From the NCBI GenBank assembly GCA_029865945.1, contig JARXAH010000067.1:1-64000 (forward strand): a stretch of 64,000 nucleotides of DNA, written 5' to 3'. How positions within the stretch are numbered: position 1 is the first letter of the stretch; each line of letters begins with the position of its first letter. The position numbers were made by a program, and so were the translations under genes. This document shows, piece by piece, positions 33,920 to 43,461 of the stretch. The DNA comes from Bacteriovoracaceae bacterium. GTDB lineage: Bacteria > Bdellovibrionota > Bacteriovoracia > Bacteriovoracales > Bacteriovoracaceae. Below the pieces are notes generated by a model. That model saw only the letters and a list, made by a program, of their open reading frames with translations. It did not search any database and was not told where the DNA came from.

Positions 33920-35241
33920 ATCAAATGAAAATCCTCATCCTGTTTTTCTCCTTAAGTTGCAACTGCGTAATGGCTTCGGCCCTGAAACAATATTATGGGG
34001 ATATTTCTTTGCGCTACCAAGATTGGACCGATCAAATTGGTGGGTTAGAGGGAAACAAATATTGGGGTACTTTTAATTTCACCTATGATTATAAAGAGCC
34101 TTTTGTTGATAGCGAACGCAAAATTGATCTTACCATTTCTACCAATGATGCCGGCGGTTTCTTTTTTGCGGTGAAAGAAGCTCAGTTCACCACCATAGGC
34201 GTACAGCAAGAATTTAGTGCAGGTGTTCTCATTTTAGATTGGGTGGAAATTGATCGAGTCTGGGGCCTTGGGAAATTAAATAACCGGGTTAATATTGATT
34301 TTTTTAATCCTGGGCAAGCTGGTCTTCCAGGAGTTAGATACAAGTTTAATGTTTCAAAAAATATCAAATTTGATACGTTCGCTTCTTTTATCTATGTCCC
34401 TGAATTAAACCCCAGTTTAAAAATAAATAAAGACGCGGGAACAGTAACTTCCAGGTCTCCATGGGCAGAAGCACCTGCGGCCACAACGCAAGTGGGGGGG
34501 TTAGATAGGCAAATTTTTTACACTGTCCATATTCCTGACATCCAAGATATTGTATTACGGCCTCAAGCAGGCATAAATTTGCAATTTTCTTTGTTCGAAA
34601 ATCTCCACATTTCAAGCTATTACATAAAAAAACCAGAAAATAACTTATCAAATACGGCCACTTTAATCGTAGATAATATAACTTTTACCCCATACGTGGA
34701 TGTCTATCCTAAAATTTATTACCATGAGTTATGGGGTGGACAAGTAACTTTTGAAACGCCTGATCGAGATATCCAACTTTACGGGAGCTATTTAATGTCG
34801 CAGCCGGGCGATAAACCAGAAAACGATCAAGACATTATTAACTTAGGTTATGCCTTTCGTTTAGATAAAAAAAGTGAAGCCTACACTGGTGCAGGCATTA
34901 GATATTTGTTTCTCAATGGGGAATCTCATTTTGGATATATTGCAAGGCTTACTGATTATGATGAATCCAATTTGCTTGAAAGAAAACCAAGATGGAATCA
35001 GGCCTTAAATTTTGCTCTTGAATTTAAATTTTTTGAGTCCTTTGCTTTTGAAACAGAATTTTTTTACGATATGCTGAATTATGATCGCCTCGCAAGTGTC
35101 AAGCTTCGCTATGACTACAGTAGTTTTCTAGCAGCTTCACTTGGTTTAAATGCAGTAACCTCACCCGACGATGGAGTAGGTTACTGGGCAGACTTTAGAA
35201 ATAATGATGCTCTTTTTACTGAGGTGAGTATTCTTTTTTAG
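33916..35241 (+). CDS. Predicted outer-membrane beta-barrel protein
   Basis: I do not recognise the family. A signal peptide (MKILILFFSLSCNCVMASA) starts the chain. The rest is rich in alternating aromatic/polar strands separated by short turns (ISLRYQDWTDQI, YWGTFNFTYDY, LQFSLFENLHISSYYIK, AYTGAGIRYLFL), and the protein ends in Phe after a final strand (LFTEVSILF). Terminal Phe is the usual BamA recognition signal for barrels. Length suggests about 16-18 strands. It precedes two large paralogous lipoproteins on the same strand, which may make a surface complex. Confidence 0.6.
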   Translation: MNQMKILILFFSLSCNCVMASALKQYYGDISLRYQDWTDQIGGLEGNKYWGTFNFTYDYKEPFVDSERKIDLTISTNDAGGFFFAVKEAQFTTIGVQQEFSAGVLILDWVEIDRVWGLGKLNNRVNIDFFNPGQAGLPGVRYKFNVSKNIKFDTFASFIYVPELNPSLKINKDAGTVTSRSPWAEAPAATTQVGGLDRQIFYTVHIPDIQDIVLRPQAGINLQFSLFENLHISSYYIKKPENNLSNTATLIVDNITFTPYVDVYPKIYYHELWGGQVTFETPDRDIQLYGSYLMSQPGDKPENDQDIINLGYAFRLDKKSEAYTGAGIRYLFLNGESHFGYIARLTDYDESNLLERKPRWNQALNFALEFKFFESFAFETEFFYDMLNYDRLASVKLRYDYSSFLAASLGLNAVTSPDDGVGYWADFRNNDALFTEVSILF

Positions 35242-35297
35242 ACAGTCTTTGTTGTATGTACGTTGTGTCGTCTAAAAAAGTTTTTGGTGTTTTTTTT

Positions 35298-37847
35298 ATG
35301 ACGAATTTTCAGATCCCTTTACGCTGGTTTGTAAATATATCAATCCTATTTTTTCTATTTTCTTGTGGTGAACAAAAAAAAGGATCAAGCAAAGAAAAAA
35401 GTTTCACCCCCGGGGAAATCAAAACGAATTGCACCATTAACGGAAAAAATCTTGAGAAATTTTTTGAACAAGAAGTCCCTGCTGATATTGATTGTCTTGG
35501 AAGAAGTCTCAAACTTTTCGTTCGTATCGTTCAGCCAAGTGCGCCAGAGTATGCCGGATATCTATCAAGAGAAATTTTAGAGCGGTACATTAAAGCAGAT
35601 CCAACTCTTGGAAGCTTAGTCCCCAATTTAAAATATTTTGGACTTTTTTTTGAAGTGAGCAATCTTATTTTTGGTGATAGTGAAAATAAAGACTACCTAA
35701 ATTCTATTCGGATTGGTGATCTTACCGAATTTTTTAAACTAATTAATGTTCATGCCATTCAAATGAATATTCTGCTTAAAAAGGGAAAGAAGCTACACCG
35801 CGAAGCTTTGAGTGAATCCCAGCGACTAGAATATTTCAATCTTTACACATTTAAGAGAAAAGAAATCATTGAGCATACTGAGGCGATCAGCAATGAACTG
35901 TTAAAGCTTTTTGCAAAAGGCAGCAAGCGCTACACCAACTCCGTAAACTTGGAAAGTATTCTAGATACTTTTGGCGGAAACGTCGCAAAGTATAAGCCGC
36001 TTCTATTTGTAAAAAGAATTTTTTCTAGTGGAGATGATAAAAGTGTCTCCCAGAAAGAGCTAAGTTATTTAATCAAGGTTTCGCCAGATTTAATTTCCTT
36101 GTTTTACGATATTTCTCATTTTGGAGAAATCGTATTTGCTTCTCAAAATGCTCAATATGGATTTTATAAACAGATAGTGCAAAACTTTAAGCGACTACTT
36201 TATTACAGTGATAGTGATCCACAGGACCAAAATATCGTCCTTTTTTATATGAATCAACTCAATGAGGGTTTGAGGGCCATCAAAATTATTCAAGAAGATT
36301 TGGATATTGATATAGAAAAAATTATTCCTTTAATTCCAGAACTAAAGCAAGTCTTAATGATGACTGATAAAGATAAACTTCCTGGTTACGAAGTAGAATC
36401 ATTTACGTCCAAGGATTTTAATACGTTCATTTCTTTTTTGATGAATGTACTTAATGAGGCCACAGATTTTGCAAAACTTTTTCAAGCTAATAAAAATATT
36501 ATTTTAAGCACAAAACAATTATCAAAAGAAGATTTAGTTCCAAGTTCAGAGGTTAGTTCTAGCGCTTATGATAATTTTGTTAAAATTGCCACCAAGTATC
36601 GTTTTTTTAAAGGTGAGTTACGATTACCTATTTTTGGTGATCGGTATTTAAGAAGCGAATCTGGAATCATTGAGTTGGGGATTTTTGAAAAAGCTTACGA
36701 TCATATCGCTAAACATTATGAAAGAGAGATTCCATGTTTTAGTAAAGATCTCATTCGCAAACGAGCTGAGGGAAGGCCGGACCAACCATTAAATAAATGT
36801 TATGGGCAAAAAAATGGTGTTGAGGATGAAGATTACAAGGGAACACTAACTCAAGGTCAATTAGAGTACGTGATCTATAAATTAAGAGATCAATTAATCG
36901 ACTTAAATTTGGTGCTTGGTGGTCGAGAATTTGTTGCTGCGGAAAACGCTACATTATTGACAAGTCTTTTTCAATTTCAATCGGACGCTGATAATTTAAT
37001 CAATGCTAAAGAAGCAGTGGAATTTGCCCTTCAAATTTTGGCCTCTTTAAACATTAAAGAAGATTTGCTTAGTGGAATGAAACTTTTTTGTAAACCCATG
37101 ATCGATACTACAACGAAAGAAGAAGTTTACGATAGGGATTGTAGTCGCAATGCATTTGTAAAAATATTAAACCTTCCTTTTACAAGATACATAAATGAAA
37201 AAAATAAAATAGTAACCGTTCCTTCGGAATCTTATTCTCCAAATTCTGGAGATTATATTTTGGAAGATGGCCTCACCTATGCCAAATATATTCCAAGGTT
37301 TGCGAAATTCATAAATCCGTCTAATCAAGATACTAAAATTAAATTCGTAGCATCAATGGAAAAGTTTACTCGCTCCTGCTTTGACGTAGATGAAAAAAAT
37401 AAAGTGAAAAGGGCCTATACCGATGCTGACTTGATTGGTATCTTTGCTGGACTATTTAATATTGAATCTACGCTCGTTCGTTTTGATACTAATAATGACA
37501 ATATACTTACAGGTAATGAAGTTGATGCTACTTATCAGCACTTTAAAAAAGCTTTAGATGTGATTGTTAGCGATTTATTGGGAAGCAAGTTGATAAGAAA
37601 AATATATCTTGAACCCATTTTTTATTTTTTGATTAAAGAATTAAAAGTGCCATCTCTCAAAGATTGGAAAGGGATCGTTTCTCTTATTGTTTACCCTCTC
37701 AAGATGAAAAAATTAAAACGGGAAGCAAAGGTTAACCAACTAACTATTGCTTCGATTCTCTCCCAGATTAAATCAAGCTCCAAAAATGGAATGACGGATA
37801 AAGAAAAAGCTAACTTCTGTAAGATTCCTACTTATTCCATTCCTTAG
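35298..37847 (+). CDS. Large lipoprotein with one EF-hand-like loop (paralogue 1)
   Basis: The ATG at 35298 gives a lipoprotein signal peptide ending in ILFFLFSCGEQ; an ATG 42 bases upstream would bury it. The mature chain, about 825 residues, is mostly helical with no known domain that I can name. Near residue 730 there is an EF-hand-type calcium loop, DTNNDNILTGNE. Cysteines are few and mostly shared with the next gene product, to which it aligns along its length: AGYLSRE...LE, FGDSENKDYL, LTQGQLEYVIYKL and AENATLLTSLFQFQSDAD all recur there. The two genes look like an old tandem duplication. It is probably anchored to the outer membrane or the periplasmic face. Confidence 0.7.
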   Translation: MTNFQIPLRWFVNISILFFLFSCGEQKKGSSKEKSFTPGEIKTNCTINGKNLEKFFEQEVPADIDCLGRSLKLFVRIVQPSAPEYAGYLSREILERYIKADPTLGSLVPNLKYFGLFFEVSNLIFGDSENKDYLNSIRIGDLTEFFKLINVHAIQMNILLKKGKKLHREALSESQRLEYFNLYTFKRKEIIEHTEAISNELLKLFAKGSKRYTNSVNLESILDTFGGNVAKYKPLLFVKRIFSSGDDKSVSQKELSYLIKVSPDLISLFYDISHFGEIVFASQNAQYGFYKQIVQNFKRLLYYSDSDPQDQNIVLFYMNQLNEGLRAIKIIQEDLDIDIEKIIPLIPELKQVLMMTDKDKLPGYEVESFTSKDFNTFISFLMNVLNEATDFAKLFQANKNIILSTKQLSKEDLVPSSEVSSSAYDNFVKIATKYRFFKGELRLPIFGDRYLRSESGIIELGIFEKAYDHIAKHYEREIPCFSKDLIRKRAEGRPDQPLNKCYGQKNGVEDEDYKGTLTQGQLEYVIYKLRDQLIDLNLVLGGREFVAAENATLLTSLFQFQSDADNLINAKEAVEFALQILASLNIKEDLLSGMKLFCKPMIDTTTKEEVYDRDCSRNAFVKILNLPFTRYINEKNKIVTVPSESYSPNSGDYILEDGLTYAKYIPRFAKFINPSNQDTKIKFVASMEKFTRSCFDVDEKNKVKRAYTDADLIGIFAGLFNIESTLVRFDTNNDNILTGNEVDATYQHFKKALDVIVSDLLGSKLIRKIYLEPIFYFLIKELKVPSLKDWKGIVSLIVYPLKMKKLKREAKVNQLTIASILSQIKSSSKNGMTDKEKANFCKIPTYSIP

Positions 37848-37956
37848 ACCTAGGGCCCTTACCTTCTCAACCTCGATTAATAAATCAGCTCATGTTGCGT
37901 TGCGCAATCACCTTTTTCTTTACTTTACTTAGAATTTACCCTACTAAATAAAATTT

Positions 37957-40386
37957 ATGATGAAGTTGAGTGCCATTTTATTCATTGTTTGCCACCTGCT
38001 TTTTTCTTGCGGAGAAAACACCGGAAAAGTGGCCGAACTTAAGCCTAAAGACATTGACGTCACATGTGAAATTGTAGGGAGTAATTTAGAAAATTTTTTT
38101 ACTCGTCAAGCGACCAGCGACATAGACTGTCTTGGACAAAAACTAAAACTATTCACAAAAATTGTAGAGCCAGATTCATCATCCCATGCGGGTTATTTAT
38201 CGCGACAGACATTAGAGAATTTCATAAAGCTTGACCCTACCTTAAAAAGTCTCATTCCCAATCTAAAATTTATATCCTTGCTTTTTGATGTGACCAATTT
38301 AATTTTTGGGGACTCTGATAAACCCAATTATTTAAAGATGGAACGAATTGATGAAATTTCAGGCTTTCTTCAATTACTAAATTTAAATGTTATTGAAATG
38401 AATAAATTACTAGAACAAGGAGACAAGGTTTACCGAGATGCGATTACGGAAAGCGAGAGAATTCAGATTTATCAAAACTATATGAACCAACGGAATCAAT
38501 TAGTCGCCTATGCTGATTCTACTAAAGCGGCACTTCTGAAATTATTTGCTAAGGGTAAAATGAAGTATACCTTTCGTTTTAGTCTAGAGAAACTTCTTGA
38601 TACCTTAGAAGATGATGATGGCATTGATGATTTTTCTAAGTACAAAAATTTGCTGTTTGTTAAAAGAATTTTTTTAGGGGGAGATAATTCAGTCATTACT
38701 CAACCAGAATTATTCCGATTGGCGCAAAAAAGTTCAGAGTTTTTAGAGGCATACTATGATATTATCCATTTTAATGAGATTGTTTTTGCTGATGAATTAA
38801 CCCAATATCAATATTATCGAGAACTCGTCAAAAAAGTTGAAAATCTTTTTTATTTCAAAGATGATCCCAACGTTGTCCTTTTTACGATTGATAACTTGGA
38901 AGATGGTCTCAGTTCCGTCCAAACTAAAGATGGATTTGAATTTTCAAAATACTATGGACTCATCCCAGAGGTGAAGAGTGTATTTATGGATTCCATTTCC
39001 AACGAATTCAAGATGAAGGATTTTTTAGCTTTATTTTCTCATGCTAGAAATATTCTTTTAACCGCCGTCGATTTTTCTGAACTTTATCGTGCTAATGCTG
39101 ACCTGCTATCAAGTCCCCAAAAAATTTCCGAAGAATTTATTAGGCCGGCAAAAGGAACTGAAAAGTCCTTCGAGAGATTTAAAAAAGTGATTACTCATTA
39201 TCGATATTTTAAGGGCCATGAAAAAATGCCTTATTTTGGAGATACCTTTAAGCGCAGTGAGGCCGGCGTCATAGAAATAGGTATTTATGAAGTTATTTTT
39301 GAAATCCTTGCTGAACATTATGAAAAATTCATCCCGTGTACGAGTAGTGAATTAAGTCATTTTTCAAGACCAGTAAAAGAAGGCATCTTTCCTGACGGCA
39401 AAGCTAACATGACTTGCAATAAGGAAGACTATGCTAAAACTCTCACTCAAGGCCAATTAGAATACATTGTTTTAAAATTAAAAGATCCTTTGTTTGAGTT
39501 AGATCTTGTGACTAAAGATAGAGAATTTGGAACGGCAGAAAATGGAATATTAATGACCGATCTCTTCCAGTATCAATCCGATAGTAGTGTTACCATGAAT
39601 GCAGCTGAAGGTGTCGAGTTTGGGTTGCAATTAATCGCTGCGGTAGGAATGCGTGATGAGATCATGAAGGCCATTGATTTGCTTTGCAGGCCAATTTTTA
39701 ATCCAAGAACTAAGCTCAATGCTTATGAAGTCGGTTGTGTGAGGGAGAATTTTTTTAAAGTTTTGGGCCTAAATTACACTAGATTTGTAAGTGCTGAAAC
39801 GAAAGAAATTGAAGTCGCTCCCAACTATGAACTCAAGCCAGGTGATAAATTTGTTTCACAATTTACGTTTTATGATTTTCTTCCTAGGTTTAATAAATAC
39901 CAAGAAAAACTTAGCAAGGTTGGACGGGAAAAATTTCTCTATGAGATGGAGTTGTTTACCCGAACTTGTGCTGAGGTTGATCCTACCATTCCTTACGAGC
40001 GTCCTGATTTAGTAACTATTTTTGGTGCCATTTTCAATATTGAAGCGGCACTGGCGCGGTTTGATACAGACAATAGTAACGAATTGAGAGGGGAAGAAGT
40101 TCATCATGCTTACATGCACTACCGAGCTGGATTAAAAGCGATTGTTAAAATACCAGATGCCTTTGTAGAACCTGCCTTTTATTTATTAATAAAAGAAATG
40201 CATAAACCTTCTGCTTCACAAGTTTTGTGGAATAAGTATATTAAGGATTATAAAAAAAATGCCTTTATCAATCAAACAACAGTCGCATCCGTCTTGGCCG
40301 AAATAAAAATTAGTTCTGAAAATAAAATGACGCCCGCCGAGGAAAAAAAATATTGCAAAAATATCCTTCTTAATCGGCCCAAATAG
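37957..40386 (+). CDS. Large lipoprotein with one EF-hand-like loop (paralogue 2)
   Basis: The signal peptide ends in the lipobox region VCHLLFSCGE. The 809-residue chain is collinear with the upstream paralogue (HAGYLSRQTLENFIKLDPTL, FGDSDKPNYL, LTQGQLEYIVLKL, AENGILMTDLFQYQSDSS). The EF-hand-like loop near residue 703 reads DTDNSNELRGEE, so Asp/Asn ligand positions are kept in both copies although the surrounding sequence has diverged. Both chains end with a similar motif (QTTVASVLAEIK and SSENKMT here). The function is unknown. Calcium binding or structural use of the loop is inferred. prfB starts 16 bases downstream. Confidence 0.7.
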   Translation: MMKLSAILFIVCHLLFSCGENTGKVAELKPKDIDVTCEIVGSNLENFFTRQATSDIDCLGQKLKLFTKIVEPDSSSHAGYLSRQTLENFIKLDPTLKSLIPNLKFISLLFDVTNLIFGDSDKPNYLKMERIDEISGFLQLLNLNVIEMNKLLEQGDKVYRDAITESERIQIYQNYMNQRNQLVAYADSTKAALLKLFAKGKMKYTFRFSLEKLLDTLEDDDGIDDFSKYKNLLFVKRIFLGGDNSVITQPELFRLAQKSSEFLEAYYDIIHFNEIVFADELTQYQYYRELVKKVENLFYFKDDPNVVLFTIDNLEDGLSSVQTKDGFEFSKYYGLIPEVKSVFMDSISNEFKMKDFLALFSHARNILLTAVDFSELYRANADLLSSPQKISEEFIRPAKGTEKSFERFKKVITHYRYFKGHEKMPYFGDTFKRSEAGVIEIGIYEVIFEILAEHYEKFIPCTSSELSHFSRPVKEGIFPDGKANMTCNKEDYAKTLTQGQLEYIVLKLKDPLFELDLVTKDREFGTAENGILMTDLFQYQSDSSVTMNAAEGVEFGLQLIAAVGMRDEIMKAIDLLCRPIFNPRTKLNAYEVGCVRENFFKVLGLNYTRFVSAETKEIEVAPNYELKPGDKFVSQFTFYDFLPRFNKYQEKLSKVGREKFLYEMELFTRTCAEVDPTIPYERPDLVTIFGAIFNIEAALARFDTDNSNELRGEEVHHAYMHYRAGLKAIVKIPDAFVEPAFYLLIKEMHKPSASQVLWNKYIKDYKKNAFINQTTVASVLAEIKISSENKMTPAEEKKYCKNILLNRPK

Positions 40387-40401
40387 TTTTAATATCATTA
40401 G

Positions 40402-41563
40402 ATGTCATCACAAAATATCAATAAAGTATTAGAAACATTTTCTCAGTATAAAATCTGGCGTGAAACCTCTGACAACATTCGGAGGTCGCTTTGACATTGC
40501 AAAAAAATCCCACCGACTTTTAGAAATTAAAGATCTCGAATGTCTCGATGGCTTTTGGAGTGATGCGGACCACGCAACCAAAATTCAAAAAGAAAAAAAT
40601 TTACTCCAAGGTATTATTAAAAATTATCAGGAGATGGTTGATGCTCTTGATGAGTATGAAATCCTTCTCGACTATTCAAAGCAAGGCGATGAGAGCAGCG
40701 CCTTACAAGCTATTGAGCTCTTCAATCAATGCGAAGAGCTGGTTCAAAAACAAGAGCAAACAGTTTTGTTGGCCAATGAATTTGATGCGAACAATGCCAT
40801 AGTATCCGTCAATGCGGGAGCTGGCGGAACAGAGTCCTGCGATTGGGCCGCCATGCTAGTGCGAATGATTAAGCGGTGGGCAGAATCTAAAGGCCATCAG
40901 ATGAAAGTCTTTGATATTCAGCCTGGTGAAACGGCGGGAGTAAAGTCGGCCACGTTTTTAATTGAAGGTGCGTTTGCCTATGGAAATTTGCAGTCAGAAA
41001 GTGGTGTCCACCGACTGGTGAGAATTTCGCCCTTTGATTCTAATGCAAGAAGACACACTTCCTTTGCTTCGATTTTTGTTGGGCCAGAAGTTGATGACAC
41101 TATCGATATTCAAGTTTTAGACAAAGATTTGCGAATCGATGTTTACCGCTCTGGCGGATCAGGAGGACAATCGGTTAACACGACGGACTCCGCTGTTCGA
41201 TTTACTCACATACCAACTGGGATTGTCGTTACTTGCCAAAATGAAAGATCCCAGCTTCAAAATAAGTTGCAGGCCATGAAAATTTTGAAATCTCGTCTTT
41301 ACGAGCGTGCGATGGAAGAGAAGCGGGCCAAACAAAGTGAAATCGAGGCCAACAAGAAAGAAATTTCCTGGGGCGCACAAATTAGGTCTTATGTTTTGCA
41401 TCCCTACCAGATGGTCAAAGATCACCGAACACTTCATGAAAGCTCCCAGGCCCAAAGTATTTTAGATGGTGACTTGGATGAGTTCATGAAATCCTATCTG
41501 AAGTGGAAGGCCCTTGGGGGAATTTTACCAGACGATATTGATCATAACAGCAATCAGGATTAG
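40402..41563 (+). CDS. prfB: Peptide chain release factor 2, expressed by programmed +1 frameshift
   Basis: RF2 releases peptides at UGA and UAA. The gene is split in two frames: ATG at 40402 opens 30 codons ending in CTT TGA (40489-40494), and the rest, starting GAC ATT GCA, continues in the +1 frame to 41563. The anticodon tripeptide SPF (RISPFDSNARRHTSF) identifies RF2 rather than RF1. The catalytic GGQ lies in RSGGSGGQSVN. A downstream ATG at 40460 is in the second frame but would miss the true N terminus. It heads or joins the envelope operon that follows (5-base gap). Confidence 0.93.
40481..40495 (+). promoter_or_regulatory. RF2 programmed frameshift signal
   Basis: GGAGG, three bases (TCG), then CTT TGA C has the same spacing as the E. 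coli site (AGGGGG, TAT, CTTTGAC). The internal Shine-Dalgarno stimulates slipping from CTT to TTT when RF2 is scarce, so the factor controls its own synthesis. Confidence 0.93.
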
Positions 41564-41567
41564 TAAT

Positions 41568-42761
41568 TTGAAAATACCCTTTAGAGATTTACTTGCCATT
41601 TTTTTAGAGGGACGAAGTACTTGGTATTTTTTAGGATTTGCTATTTTTGCTCTCAGTGCCTCAATGGCGATTGTCATTTGTAATATTGGGTTGATGGATG
41701 GGTACGACGAGGCACTTAAAAAAGTCTTACGTACCGGCCAAGGGGATATCACCATTTTTTCTCAAAATGGTTTTTTTAGTTTGAAAGATGTAGATTTTAG
41801 AAGCGAAAAACTAGCTATCAAAATTGAAGCGAAAATAGGAATCATCCAGTCAGAATCTTTTGTTGTGAAAGAAGAGGAGGCGCGTGGTGTAATGGTTAAG
41901 GCCTTGAAGCTGCAAGATCTTCCTTACTTCCAACTTACTCCCTGGAAAGCTCGTAGCATTGTTATCGGTCAAGATTTGGCCAGTGAATTACAAATAAAAT
42001 TGCATGATAAAATCGCATTGGCCTTTGCAGAGGGAAATGTCCAAAGCAAGGGTTTGCCTAATGTGACTACTTATGAAGTCGGGGGGTTTTATAAGACCGG
42101 CCTCTATCGGTATGATTCCCGAGTTATTTACATCTATGAAAACGATTATCGTGTCGATCAAAATGTCAATTCGGATAGAATTAATAAAGTTCATTTTGTT
42201 CTTAAGAGTCAATACAGACAAATGGGCGATATTATCGATGTCGTTCAAGAAATGAAACGGGAATTATCTGGCCATTTTGTCGCAAGACCATTTTGGAGTG
42301 ACTATTTGAGCTTGTTTGAAGCTGTACAAGTTGAAAAAAAATCTATTTCCCTTGTCTTGCAACTCATTATCGTGATGGCGCTGTTTAATATTGTCGCTTT
42401 TGTTTATTACTTAACGGATAAAAAAGCTTCTGAATTTTTTATTTTAAGATCCCTTGGACTAAGTGGGAAAGGATTATTTAAATTTTTAACTCAAGTCATC
42501 ATTTTATTTTGGTTTTTTTCTTGTTTGGGGTCTTTGCTTTTTACCTGGTTTTTTGATTCCGTCATTTTAAAATGGACATGGCTGCAAATTCCCGGAAAGA
42601 TTTATGAGCTAGGTCAATTGGGCCTCTCCTTATCTGCAGGAGTTGTTATCCAAGTTTTTCTCGTAAGTTTTGTATGGGTATTTATCGTATCATTTTGGTC
42701 GTTACTTCGCCTCAAAAGAAAAAGCTTAGTGGCAGGCCTGAGAGAGGAGTTCGGAACGTGA
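41568..42761 (+). CDS. LolC/LolE-type lipoprotein-releasing permease
   Basis: The layout is one N-terminal helix (YFLGFAIFALSASMAIVIC), about 220 residues of periplasmic domain and three C-terminal helices (LIIVMALFNIVAFVYYLTD; FLTQVIILFWFFSCLGSLLF; VVIQVFLVSFVWVFIVSF), the FtsX-like LolC/E topology. DKKASEFFILRSLGLSGKGL matches the conserved coupling helix. The only start after prfB is a TTG at 41568 with AGGA upstream, giving 397 residues. Only one permease gene is present, so a homodimeric LolF-type exporter is likely. The ATPase gene overlaps its stop. Confidence 0.78.
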   Translation: MKIPFRDLLAIFLEGRSTWYFLGFAIFALSASMAIVICNIGLMDGYDEALKKVLRTGQGDITIFSQNGFFSLKDVDFRSEKLAIKIEAKIGIIQSESFVVKEEEARGVMVKALKLQDLPYFQLTPWKARSIVIGQDLASELQIKLHDKIALAFAEGNVQSKGLPNVTTYEVGGFYKTGLYRYDSRVIYIYENDYRVDQNVNSDRINKVHFVLKSQYRQMGDIIDVVQEMKRELSGHFVARPFWSDYLSLFEAVQVEKKSISLVLQLIIVMALFNIVAFVYYLTDKKASEFFILRSLGLSGKGLFKFLTQVIILFWFFSCLGSLLFTWFFDSVILKWTWLQIPGKIYELGQLGLSLSAGVVIQVFLVSFVWVFIVSFWSLLRLKRKSLVAGLREEFGT

Positions 42762-43417
42762 ATATGATTGTCTTAGAAAATATTAAAAAAGTTTATGGAA
42801 AACATACGGTGATTGAAAATTGTCAGCTTCAACTGAAATCTAGAGAACATTGTGCCCTGGTGGGGAGTTCTGGTTCAGGTAAATCAACGCTGCTCTATTT
42901 GATCGGTGGACTTGAAAAAGCTGATGCAGGGAGAGTGATTGTTAATCAGCAAGATTATTCGCAGCTAAATGATGATCAATTGGCGCAAACACGCAATGAA
43001 AATATTGGATTCATCTTCCAATTTCATTTTTTGCTCGCAACCCTCACGTGTTGGAAAAATATTTTACTTCCCATTAAAATTGGCAATCGCTCGACCAAAG
43101 ATTATGAAAGTAAAATTCGAGATTATGCCAAGCACCTTTCGGTTGAGCACTGTCTGGATTCTTATCCCTATCAACTTTCAGGTGGTGAGCAACAAAGAAT
43201 TAACCTCATTCGCGCAGTCATCATGCGTCCTAAAATTTTACTTTGCGATGAGCCTACCGGAAATTTGGACTCGACCAATTCAAAGAAAGTCATCGATTTA
43301 CTGAAAAATCTCGCCGACGAGTCGGGGGCCACATTGTTAGTGGTTACACACGATGAAAAAATAGCTGCAAGTTTCCCTCGAAAATTAATGATTGAAGATG
43401 GTCGTTTAATTGGCTAA
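42758..43417 (+). CDS. lolD: LolD-type ABC ATPase
   Basis: LolD powers extraction of outer-membrane lipoproteins from the inner membrane. Walker A GSSGSGKSTLLYLIGGLEK, signature QLSGGEQQRINLIRAV and Walker B ILLCDEPTGNLD are all standard for the LolD/MacB group, with the switch His in VVTHDEK. I choose the GTG at 42758: GAGGAG lies 8 bases before it and it overlaps the permease stop (GTGA). An ATG six bases later is less well placed. Length is about 219 residues. Confidence 0.88.
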   Translation: MNMIVLENIKKVYGKHTVIENCQLQLKSREHCALVGSSGSGKSTLLYLIGGLEKADAGRVIVNQQDYSQLNDDQLAQTRNENIGFIFQFHFLLATLTCWKNILLPIKIGNRSTKDYESKIRDYAKHLSVEHCLDSYPYQLSGGEQQRINLIRAVIMRPKILLCDEPTGNLDSTNSKKVIDLLKNLADESGATLLVVTHDEKIAASFPRKLMIEDGRLIG

Positions 43418-43461
43418 AATCGAAACTCGTTCCCACTATTAAATCAATCGGCCTAATTTTA

